Part shown: positions 1 to 4,573 of the stretch, one piece after another | Layout of the letters: each line of letters starts with the position of its first letter | Position numbering within the stretch: the stretch's first letter is position 1 | Source: a bacterium | GTDB lineage: Bacteria > Cyanobacteriota > Sericytochromatia > S15B-MN24 > VGJW01 | Length of the DNA: 5,827 nt | Reading direction: 5' to 3' | Assembly (NCBI GenBank): GCA_021790035.1 | Contig: JAJYIO010000195.1 | Coordinates: forward strand, 1-5,827 | Position numbers and translations under genes: made by a program | Notes under the pieces: model-generated | Seen by the model: only the letters and a program-made list of their open reading frames with translations | What the model was told of the DNA's origin: nothing | Databases searched by the model: none

Positions 1-291
1 CAGCTGCACCCCGGGAAGGTCCGCGAAATCAGGCCCGGCGTAATCCGCCGCACAACCCGCCACGACGATCGCAGCGTCAGGATTGGCCCGATGAGCCCGC
101 CGCAGGAGCTGGCGACTCTGGCGATCAGCCTCGCGGGTGACCGTGCACGTGTTGACGACGTAGATGTCGGCCGCCGAGTCGAAGGGAACGACCGCCAGGT
201 CCCAGGCGAGCTGCGAGACGAGGCGAACGGTCTCCGCCTGGTTGGTCTTGCAACCCAGGGTCGCGAAGGCGATGCGAGGCACGGAAGCCAT
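1..291 (-). CDS. mtaB: tRNA t6A37 methylthiotransferase MtaB, N-terminal part (cut by window edge)
   Basis: Only the first 97 codons lie in the window; the gene continues beyond position 1. The visible part is the N-terminal methylthiotransferase (UPF0004) domain. It shows three conserved cysteines: C14 in TLGCKTNQAE, C49 in VVNTCTVT and C80 in VVAGCAA. In this family these ligate the auxiliary iron-sulfur cluster; the radical-SAM CxxxCxxC motif would lie beyond the edge. The NTCTVT...AD..SRQ pattern fits MtaB better than MiaB or RimO. MtaB adds the methylthio group to N6-threonylcarbamoyladenosine at position 37 of ANN-decoding tRNAs. The ATG at 291 is preceded by a weak GGGA about 8 nt upstream and places the TLGC motif at the usual distance from the N-terminus. 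It is divergent from maf, so it is transcribed separately from the mre cluster. Family assignment is firm; MtaB over a sister subfamily is likely but based on a partial protein. Confidence 0.87.
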   Translation of the reverse strand, partial: MASVPRIAFATLGCKTNQAETVRLVSQLAWDLAVVPFDSAADIYVVNTCTVTREADRQSRQLLRRAHRANPDAAIVVAGCAADYAGPDFADLPGVQL

Positions 292-347
292 GGAGTATTC
301 CCAGCTTGAATGGATCGGGCCCGAAGAGTCAACGTGAACCGGTTGCA

Positions 348-370
348 AGGCGATTCCAGGCGCATCGCCT
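348..370. repeat. Short inverted repeat AGGCGAT-N9-ATCGCCT
   Basis: Arms at 348-354 and 364-370 are perfect 7-bp reverse complements around a 9-nt spacer, 57 nt upstream of the mtaB start. It could be an operator-like dyad for the divergent promoters or a weak hairpin in the mtaB leader. There is no T-tract, so it is not an intrinsic terminator. In GC-rich DNA a 7-bp dyad can arise by chance. Confidence 0.3.
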
Positions 371-430
371 CTTGAGTGCTGCCCCAAATGGCCTTCCCGG
401 ACGGCATCATGGCGATATCGGAGGTTTCGA

Positions 431-484
431 ATGGCGTCGGTAGGCTGTTTCTGGCGGATTGCGGCGCGATTTCGAGCGGCATAA
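431..484 (+). CDS. Possible 17-residue small ORF or leader peptide upstream of maf
   Basis: An ATG at 431 is preceded by CGGAGG (419-424) with a 6-nt spacer, a better Shine-Dalgarno than those of most annotated genes here. The frame reads MASVGCFWRIAARFRAA and stops at TAA 482-484, 80 nt before maf. The peptide has no run of one amino acid that would suggest classical attenuation, and no signal peptide. If transcription of the maf operon starts upstream of about 415, this would be translated as a leader. I do not recognise the peptide, and a chance SD plus ATG in a GC-rich spacer is a real alternative. Confidence 0.25.
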   Translation: MASVGCFWRIAARFRAA

Positions 485-564
485 TCTGGCACTAACCGTT
501 TAGACACCTGGCCGCCATCCCGGAGCCTATCCGAGCGCGGTACAATGTCGGCGTCCAGGTCTTC

Positions 565-1164
565 ATGTCGCATTTCAGAACGCTTGACGACGCAGTCGTG
601 ATCCTCGCTTCCGCCTCTCCGCGCCGAGCGGAGCTGCTTGAGCAAGCCGGCATTCCCTTCCAGGTGGCATCCGCCTTGGGGGTGGAGGAGCGTGCCCTGC
701 CCGATGAAACTCCGTCCGAGACGGCCCTGCGCCTTGCCGGGGCCAAGGCCGAGGCCGCCCGGTCAAGGTACCCCGACGCCGATGTCGTGATCGGGGCCGA
801 TACGATCGTCGTCATCGACGGCCAGGCTCTGGGCAAGCCCCGGGACTCGGCGGATGCAGAGCGAATGCTGGCGCGTCTGTCCGGCCGGGAGCATGCCGTG
901 GTGACCGGCTTTGCCGTGCTCGGCCGCGGCTCTCGCATTTGTGGGGCCGAGACCACTCAGGTGCGATTCCGGCAGCTCGAGCCGTCCGAGATCTCCCACT
1001 ACGTCGCCACCAAGGAACCACTCGACAAGGCCGGCGCCTACGGCATCCAGGGGCGCGGCGCCCTGCTGATCGAGGGTATTTCCGGGGACTACACCAACGT
1101 CGTCGGCCTTCCGCTGCCGGCGATCGCCTCCGCCTTGCGGCACCTCGGCTGGAGGATCGGATGA
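565..1164 (+). CDS. maf: Maf family nucleoside triphosphate pyrophosphatase
   Basis: A 199-residue protein, the usual size for the family. Maf proteins hydrolyse non-canonical or pyrimidine nucleoside triphosphates (dTTP/UTP or m7GTP, depending on subgroup) to monophosphate and pyrophosphate. The N-terminal ILASASPRR (13-21) is the substrate phosphate-binding loop. GADT (77-80) supplies the catalytic aspartate D79, followed by LGKP at 89-92. DKAGAYGIQG (154-163) and GDYTNVVGLPL (174-184) are the C-terminal signatures. DKAGAYGIQG matches the dTTP/UTP pyrophosphatase (YhdE-type) subgroup, which I prefer over the m7GTP type. The ATG at 565 has a weak CAGG 5 nt upstream; a GTG at 598 would start just before the SPRR loop and is less likely. 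The stop TGA (1162-1164) overlaps the radC ATG at 1161, indicating translational coupling. It is the first gene of the cluster leading to mreBCD. Confidence 0.95.
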   Translation: MSHFRTLDDAVVILASASPRRAELLEQAGIPFQVASALGVEERALPDETPSETALRLAGAKAEAARSRYPDADVVIGADTIVVIDGQALGKPRDSADAERMLARLSGREHAVVTGFAVLGRGSRICGAETTQVRFRQLEPSEISHYVATKEPLDKAGAYGIQGRGALLIEGISGDYTNVVGLPLPAIASALRHLGWRIG

Positions 1165-1886
1165 TCGCCATGCGGCCTCGCGAGCGGCTGTGGCGCCAAG
1201 GGGCCGCAGCTCTTTCCGATGCCGAGCTATTGGCGATCGTGCTCAACACGGGGCGGCCAGGCGCGCCGGTGCTGGCCGTTGCCGCCGAGCTCCTCAAGGC
1301 GTTTGGCGGGCGCTCGCTCGGCAACGCCAGCCCCACCGAGCTCTGCAAGATCCCGGGTGTGGGTCCGGCCAAGGCCGCCCGGCTCACTGCCGCGATCGAG
1401 CTGGGTCGCCGGGCGTTCGCTCCCGCAGACGAGCGGCCGGTCGTACGCTCGGCCCAGGCGGCATACGCCTTGGTCGCTCCCCGGCTGGATGGCTGCTCTC
1501 AGGAGAGCGTGGTCGTGCTCTTGATGGACGCCAAGGGGCGCCTTCTGGGCGAGCCTCTCGTCGCGCTCGGCGGACTCTTCGAGGTGGAGCTCCATCCGCG
1601 GGAGGTCTTCCGGCCGGCAATCCGCCAGGGGGCGGCGAGCCTGCTGCTGGCCCACGGACACCCGTCGGGCGATCCCCGGCCGAGCGCCCAGGACCTGACG
1701 GCGACCCGTCGCCTTCTCGAGGTCGCAGATATCATAGGTATTCCCATCGTCGATCACCTCATCGTGGGGAGCGGTCGCTATACCAGCCTCAGGGCCACGA
1801 GCGCCTTGTGGGACTCAAGCCCTGAGCCAGGGCGCATTTCAGGCCAGCACTCCGCCCGCGGGGGCGGCCAACCAGGAAGGATCTGA
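1161..1886 (+). CDS. radC: RadC family JAMM-domain protein
   Basis: A 241-residue protein. The start MIAMRPRERLWRQGAAALSD is the typical RadC N-terminus (RPRERL, then LSDAELLAIVLNTG at 18-31). A helix-hairpin-helix follows at about 64-83 (IPGVGPAKAARLTAAIELG). The C-terminal JAMM/MPN+ domain has a complete metal motif: E115, H165-x-H167, S175 and D178. This predicts a zinc hydrolase fold. The biochemical role of RadC is unresolved; the original DNA-repair assignment in E. coli proved to be a recG allele. The ATG at 1161 overlaps the maf stop in an ATGA arrangement; a second in-frame ATG at 1170 is an alternative. The conserved domain ends near residue 215. The last 26 or so residues (Gly/Pro/Arg/Ser-rich) are not recognisably conserved and run to 4 nt before mreB, covering its Shine-Dalgarno. 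Confidence 0.93.
   Translation: MIAMRPRERLWRQGAAALSDAELLAIVLNTGRPGAPVLAVAAELLKAFGGRSLGNASPTELCKIPGVGPAKAARLTAAIELGRRAFAPADERPVVRSAQAAYALVAPRLDGCSQESVVVLLMDAKGRLLGEPLVALGGLFEVELHPREVFRPAIRQGAASLLLAHGHPSGDPRPSAQDLTATRRLLEVADIIGIPIVDHLIVGSGRYTSLRATSALWDSSPEPGRISGQHSARGGGQPGRI
1874..1880 (+). promoter_or_regulatory. Ribosome binding site of mreB
   Basis: AGGAAGG lies 10 nt upstream of the GTG at 1891 and inside the end of radC. It is the only purine-rich block nearby and supports GTG as the mreB start. The spacing is slightly long. Translation of radC would pass across it. Confidence 0.6.
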
Positions 1887-1890
1887 CTTC

Positions 1891-2919
1891 GTGTTCGACA
1901 GCCTCTTCAGCCGCTTCAGCCGCGACATGGGGATCGACCTCGGCACCGCCAACACCCTGGTGTTCGTGCGGGGCAAGGGTATCGTTCTCCGGGAGCCGAG
2001 CGTCGTTGCCATTCAGCAGAACCAGCGCAGCGTGGCCCTGGCGGTCGGCGAGGAGGCCAAGCAGATGCTTGGCCGGACGCCAGGCAACATCGTCGCCATC
2101 CGCCCCCTCATGGACGGGGTGATCGCCGACTTCGACGTTGCCGAGACCATGCTGAAGCACTTCATCAACAAGGCGCATGAGCGCCAGGGGGGCTTCCGGC
2201 CGCGCATGGTCATCGGCATCCCGTCCGGAGTCACGGGCGTGGAGCGCCGGGCCGTCATGGATGCCGCGCTCCAGGCGGGAGCTCGCGAGGTCTACCTCAT
2301 CGAGGAACCGATGGCGGCGGCGATCGGTGCGGGCTTGCCGGTTTCGGAGCCCACGGGATCGATGATCGTCGACATCGGCGGGGGCACCACCGAGGTCGCC
2401 GTCATCTCGCTGGGTGGCATCGTCGTGTCCAAGTCGGTTCGCATCGCCGGCGACGAGCTCACCGACTCCATCGTGCAGTTCCTCAAGAAGGTGCACAACC
2501 TGTCCATCGGGGAGCGCACCGCCGAGGAGATCAAGATCCGTCTGGGCTCGGCGTATCCGCGTGGCGACGAGAAGATCATGGAGGTCCGCGGCCTCAACCT
2601 CATCAGCGGCCTGCCTCGCACCGTCACGATCAGCTCGTCGGAAGTTCGCGAGGCGATCCTGGAACCGGTCACTGCCATCGTGGACGCCGTGCGCGACACG
2701 CTCGAGAAGACCCCGCCCGAGCTAGCCGCCGACATCATCGACCGCGGGATCGTCCTGGCCGGGGGCGGGGCCTTGCTGCAAGGCCTCGACGAGCTCATCA
2801 GCCACGACACCGAGATGCCGGTGCACATCGCGGACGACCCGCTGTCCTGCGTCGTCATGGGCACCGGTCGCGTCCTCGAGGAGTTCCCGACGCTCAAGCG
2901 CGTGCTTGGAACCGCGTAA
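1891..2919 (+). CDS. mreB: Rod shape-determining protein MreB (bacterial actin)
   Basis: A 342-residue protein, full family length. MreB is the membrane-bound actin homologue whose antiparallel filaments orient the elongasome around the cell. The N-terminus MFDSLFSRFSRDMG has the short hydrophobic or amphipathic stretch that anchors MreB to the membrane. Nucleotide-binding signatures are in order: phosphate-1 DLGTANT (16-22), IGIPSGVTGVERRAV (108-122), the IEEPMAAAIGAG stretch (137-148), phosphate-2 DIGGGTTE (161-168) and the adenosine motif LAGGGALLQGL (289-299). The GTG start is supported by AGGAAGG upstream and by the conserved N-terminus. It lies 4 nt after radC and 15 nt before mreC. Third codon positions are almost all G or C. 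From memory, segments such as SRFSRDMGIDLGTANTL and ELAADIIDRGIVLAGGGALL resemble cyanobacterial MreB; this is an impression, not an alignment. All key residues appear intact. Confidence 0.98.
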   Translation: MFDSLFSRFSRDMGIDLGTANTLVFVRGKGIVLREPSVVAIQQNQRSVALAVGEEAKQMLGRTPGNIVAIRPLMDGVIADFDVAETMLKHFINKAHERQGGFRPRMVIGIPSGVTGVERRAVMDAALQAGAREVYLIEEPMAAAIGAGLPVSEPTGSMIVDIGGGTTEVAVISLGGIVVSKSVRIAGDELTDSIVQFLKKVHNLSIGERTAEEIKIRLGSAYPRGDEKIMEVRGLNLISGLPRTVTISSSEVREAILEPVTAIVDAVRDTLEKTPPELAADIIDRGIVLAGGGALLQGLDELISHDTEMPVHIADDPLSCVVMGTGRVLEEFPTLKRVLGTA

Positions 2920-2923
2920 AGGA
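2918..2923 (+). promoter_or_regulatory. Probable ribosome binding site of mreC (start-deciding)
   Basis: AAAGGA overlaps the end of the mreB stop codon and lies 11 nt before the TTG at 2935 but 20 nt before the ATG at 2944. A GAG at 2929-2931 is 12 nt before that ATG. The AAAGGA spacing favours the TTG start; the evidence is modest. Confidence 0.4.
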
Positions 2924-2934
2924 TTTTCGAGTCA

Positions 2935-3756
2935 TTGCCAGGGATGGCACCCATCGCCGCTCGTCTACCGGTTCGCGAGATCTCGTTCGCGGTCGGTCTG
3001 CTCTTGCTGGCCGGCATCTCGAGCTGGGCCAGCGGCCGGAGCATGCTGCTGCCCGAGATCTTCCGGCCTGGCCTCGGGGCGATCGCCGCGACGTTCTCGG
3101 CGGTCCAAGGCGGGGCGGGCTACTTCCAGAACGTAGATCAACTCCAGAAGCAAAACGCCGCACTCCAGGCTCAGGTGGCATCGCTACAGCAACAGCTGTC
3201 GCAACACGTCGAGGCCGAGAAGGAAGCCACTCGCCTCGAGGCCCTGATGGGCCTGCAAAGCCACATACCCCAGCACGGCAGGGCCGCCGAGGTGATCGGG
3301 CATTCGCCCGACAACTGGCATGCCCGCGTCTACCTGGACAAGGGCAGCGCGGACGGCGTGCAGATCGACGGGGTGGTCCTCGCCCCGCAAGGGGTGGTCG
3401 GCAAGATCATCAAGGTCGGGCCGCACACCTCCGAGGCGGCCCTCCTCACAGACCCCGGCAACCAGGTGTCTTGTCTGGATCAGCGCTCCCGTTCGCCCGG
3501 AGTGGTCGCTGGCGAGGGCGAGTCCACGCTCGTGATGAAGTACCTGCAGCAGCAGGTTGACTTTCGAGTCGGTGACGCGCTGGTCACCAGCGGATACGGG
3601 GGCGTCTATCCCAAGGGCCTTCCCCTCGGCACCGTTTCGGCCGTGACCCGCCAGGCCAACGCCATCACCCCGGACGTCTCGGTCGTGCCCGACGCAGACC
3701 TCGACCGACTCGAAGAAGTCATGATCCTCGACGCCCTGCCCAGCCCGCTGCAATGA
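2935..3756 (+). CDS. mreC: Rod shape-determining protein MreC
   Basis: A 273-residue protein, usual for MreC. MreC is a bitopic membrane protein whose extracytoplasmic part binds and activates PBP2 and links it to MreB/MreD/RodA. A short cytoplasmic head is followed by one membrane segment (about 16-32, ISFAVGLLLLAGISSW). A coiled coil (about 66-105, with QLQKQNAALQAQVASLQQQL) drives dimerisation. The two beta-barrel subdomains run from about 116 to 268, with GVVLAPQGVVGKIIKVG at 146-162 and LVTSGYGGVYPKGLPLGTV at 216-234, both hallmarks of the family. The start is uncertain: TTG 2935 (better SD spacing) or ATG 2944, differing by three residues. The last four codons and the stop lie inside copy 1 of the 141-bp tandem repeat, so the extreme C-terminus (SPLQ) is encoded by the repeat. 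The stop is overlapped by an ATG (ATGA at 3753-3756). Confidence 0.95.
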   Translation: MPGMAPIAARLPVREISFAVGLLLLAGISSWASGRSMLLPEIFRPGLGAIAATFSAVQGGAGYFQNVDQLQKQNAALQAQVASLQQQLSQHVEAEKEATRLEALMGLQSHIPQHGRAAEVIGHSPDNWHARVYLDKGSADGVQIDGVVLAPQGVVGKIIKVGPHTSEAALLTDPGNQVSCLDQRSRSPGVVAGEGESTLVMKYLQQQVDFRVGDALVTSGYGGVYPKGLPLGTVSAVTRQANAITPDVSVVPDADLDRLEEVMILDALPSPLQ

Positions 3757-4040
3757 GTTACCCACCGTCTGCGCCGGCACTCTCGAATGAAACGCCACCC
3801 GCTGAGCGTGGCTACGCAGCAGCTTGCCCGCAGCGGGGGGTAGTTTGCGGGGGGCAAGGCCCCCTGCAAGTCACTGCCCCGAAGCCCGCTGCAATGAGTT
3901 ACCCACCGTCTGCGCCGGCACTCTCGAATGAAACGCCACCCGCTGAGCGTGGCTACGCAGCAGCTTGCCCGCAGCGGGGGGTAGTTTGCGGGGGGCAAGG
4001 CCCCCTGCAAGTCACTGCCCCGAAGGGGAGCTTCTGGTGA
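3753..4040 (+). CDS. Possible bridging ORF encoding two identical 47-residue repeats
   Basis: This 95-residue frame starts with an ATG overlapping the mreC stop (ATGA, 3753-3756) and ends with a TGA overlapping the mreD GTG (GTGA, 4037-4040). It runs open through both repeat copies, with MSYPPSAPALSNETPP at the start of each and a short unique tail GSFW. Such overlaps are typical of translational coupling. Against it being a conventional gene, about 60% of its third codon positions are G or C (28 of 47 per unit by hand count), whereas mreB is close to saturated. It has no separate Shine-Dalgarno, no membrane segment and no family I recognise. The composition is Pro/Ala/Gly-rich with several Cys. 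It may be read only to carry ribosomes from mreC to mreD, or not translated at all. Confidence 0.25.
   Translation: MSYPPSAPALSNETPPAERGYAAACPQRGVVCGGQGPLQVTAPKPAAMSYPPSAPALSNETPPAERGYAAACPQRGVVCGGQGPLQVTAPKGSFW
3845..3869 (+). other. Strong RNA hairpin, repeat copy 1
   Basis: TTGCGGGGGGC (3845-3855) pairs with GCCCCCTGCAA (3859-3869) around a 3-nt AAG loop: 11 bp with one G-U wobble, and a further U-G wobble at the base. No T-tract follows, so it does not look like an intrinsic terminator. A competing pairing exists: CTTGCCC at 3823-3829 is an exact complement of GGGCAAG at 3852-3858, which would open this hairpin. Confidence 0.75.
3986..4010 (+). other. Strong RNA hairpin, repeat copy 2
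   Basis: This is identical to the hairpin in copy 1: left arm 3986-3996, AAG loop 3997-3999, right arm 4000-4010. It ends 26 nt before the mreD start codon. It could stabilise transcript ends, pause polymerase or hinder ribosome loading at mreD. The left arm of copy 1 could also pair with the right arm of copy 2, enclosing the intervening unit. Its function is inferred only. Confidence 0.75.
4023..4030 (+). promoter_or_regulatory. Ribosome binding site of mreD, partly in a small stem
   Basis: AAGGGGAG lies 6 nt before the GTG at 4037 and decides the mreD start. The preceding CCCC (4018-4021) can pair with GGGG (4025-4028) across a GAA loop, giving a 4-bp stem that would partly hide the site. 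This stem exists only at the mreD side, because copy 1 continues into CCC at the equivalent place. Confidence 0.7.
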
Positions 4041-4573
4041 GTCAGCATGAGACGTCGAGCCACGAGGGCGGCCCGGTGGCATGGATCGCCGGTATCGCCC
4101 TTCTCCTGGCGCTGGCGGGTTTCCAGATCTCTCCGCTGGCGGCATGGGGCCCTGTACGCGCAGACGGTCTGCTGGTGCTGGCCATGGCCTGGGCCGCGCT
4201 GACGGGCTCGAGCCGGGGCCTCGTGTTCGGGATGGCATCAGGCGCCGTGGAGGACGCCCTCATCGGGGGCGGCCTCACGTTCACGGTCCTCCGAGGGCTT
4301 CTCGGCTGGGGGATGGGCCGGCTGCGACCGGTTCTCAACGTCCGGCAGCCCGCCATCAGCGTGCCGCTCGTGGCCCTGGCGACCGTCCTGCAGGAGGCGG
4401 CTCTGGGGCTGGCGCACCACGACTGGTCGCACTTCGAGCAGATCTGGCTGCCGGCCGTCCTCGCCAACTCGCTCATCGCATGGCCGCTGTACCGGTTCGC
4501 GGCAGTCCTGTGGCGACCCGGCCGAGGCCCGGTGCCGCCGCGAAGGAGCTCGAGCCGGGTGGCAGGCAGCTGA
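4037..4573 (+). CDS. mreD: Rod shape-determining protein MreD
   Basis: A 178-residue polytopic membrane protein from the GTG at 4037, within the usual MreD range. MreD is the integral-membrane partner of MreC in the elongasome. Hydrophobic segments are visible at about 14-36, 43-57, 60-80, 107-126 and 137-158. The conserved core RADGLLVLAMAWAAL (41-55), then GLVFGMASGAVEDAL (61-75) and LRGLLGWGMG (85-94), matches the family pattern of a Pro/Asp-type loop, GxxxG spacing and an acidic residue. The C-terminus is Arg/Ser/Pro-rich. The frame is open back to an ATG at 3965, but that start would add 24 residues encoded by repeat copy 2. GTG 4037 has AAGGGGAG at 6 nt and gives a normal N-terminus, so I chose it. 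Its stop TGA overlaps the mrdA ATG (TGATG). MreD is poorly conserved in sequence; context makes this call secure. Confidence 0.9.
   Translation: MSQHETSSHEGGPVAWIAGIALLLALAGFQISPLAAWGPVRADGLLVLAMAWAALTGSSRGLVFGMASGAVEDALIGGGLTFTVLRGLLGWGMGRLRPVLNVRQPAISVPLVALATVLQEAALGLAHHDWSHFEQIWLPAVLANSLIAWPLYRFAAVLWRPGRGPVPPRRSSSRVAGS

Larger units (their letters stand above)
292..564. promoter_or_regulatory. Divergent intergenic region between mtaB and maf
   Basis: These 273 nt must hold the promoters for mtaB (leftward) and for the maf-radC-mre cluster (rightward), because the two units are transcribed apart. I found no convincing -35/-10 pair with 16-18 nt spacing. A TACAAT hexamer at 541-546 resembles a -10 box but has no matching -35, and it would leave a leader of only about 12 nt before maf. 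CATAAT at 480-485 with TTGCGG at 459-464 is another weak pair, with a short 15-nt spacer. The region also contains a 7-bp inverted repeat (348-370) and a possible small ORF (431-484), listed separately. The regulatory role is inferred from gene orientation, not from recognised sites. Confidence 0.5.
3742..4025. repeat. Perfect tandem duplication, 141-bp unit x 2, at the mreC-mreD junction
   Basis: Copy 1 is 3742-3882 and copy 2 is 3883-4023. Identity with period 141 continues to 4025, so 143 nt match (3742-3884 against 3883-4025) with no difference that I can find. The unit starts inside the last codons of mreC, includes the mreC stop, and ends just before the mreD Shine-Dalgarno. The junctions share the 2-nt microhomology AG. 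The length is 47 codons, so the duplication preserves reading frame. Each copy carries a strong hairpin, and the heptamer CCCGCTG occurs twice per copy with its complement CAGCGGG once. Likely origins are a recent duplication of a structured intergenic spacer, insertion or duplication of a small multicopy palindromic element, or an assembly artefact. There are only two units with no spacers, so this is not a CRISPR array. Confidence 0.97.

Noticed and set aside
91..309. A 72-codon plus-strand frame at the left edge
   Set aside because: It is antisense to mtaB, whose three conserved cysteine motifs are intact on the minus strand.
541..546. TACAAT as the maf -10 box
   Set aside because: No -35-like hexamer lies 16-18 nt upstream, and a start there would leave a leader of only about 12 nt. 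Kept only as a weak remark.
939..1160. Upstream extension of radC to an ATG at 939
   Set aside because: It would lie wholly within maf in another frame. The conserved RadC N-terminus begins at the ATG at 1161, which overlaps the maf stop.
1190..1825. A 211-codon plus-strand frame inside radC
   Set aside because: It is an alternative frame of radC; the radC frame carries the intact JAMM and HhH motifs, while this one is Arg/Gly-rich without motifs.
1789..2496. A 235-codon minus-strand frame opposite radC/mreB
   Set aside because: It is antisense to the conserved nucleotide-binding core of mreB, with low-complexity His/Asp/Arg composition typical of shadow frames.
3845..4010. The two hairpins as intrinsic terminators
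   Set aside because: Neither stem is followed by a T-tract on either strand, and terminating here would cut mreD and mrdA off from the operon.
3742..4025. A CRISPR array
   Set aside because: There are just two directly abutting 141-bp units with no spacers, and no cas genes nearby.
3965..4036. Upstream start for mreD at ATG 3965
   Set aside because: The extra 24 residues come from repeat copy 2 and lack any MreD-like sequence. GTG 4037 has AAGGGGAG at 6 nt.
3606..4238. Minus-strand frame reading through both repeat units
   Set aside because: It is antisense to the ends of mreC and mreD. It has no convincing start context and merely shows that the unit is also open on that strand.
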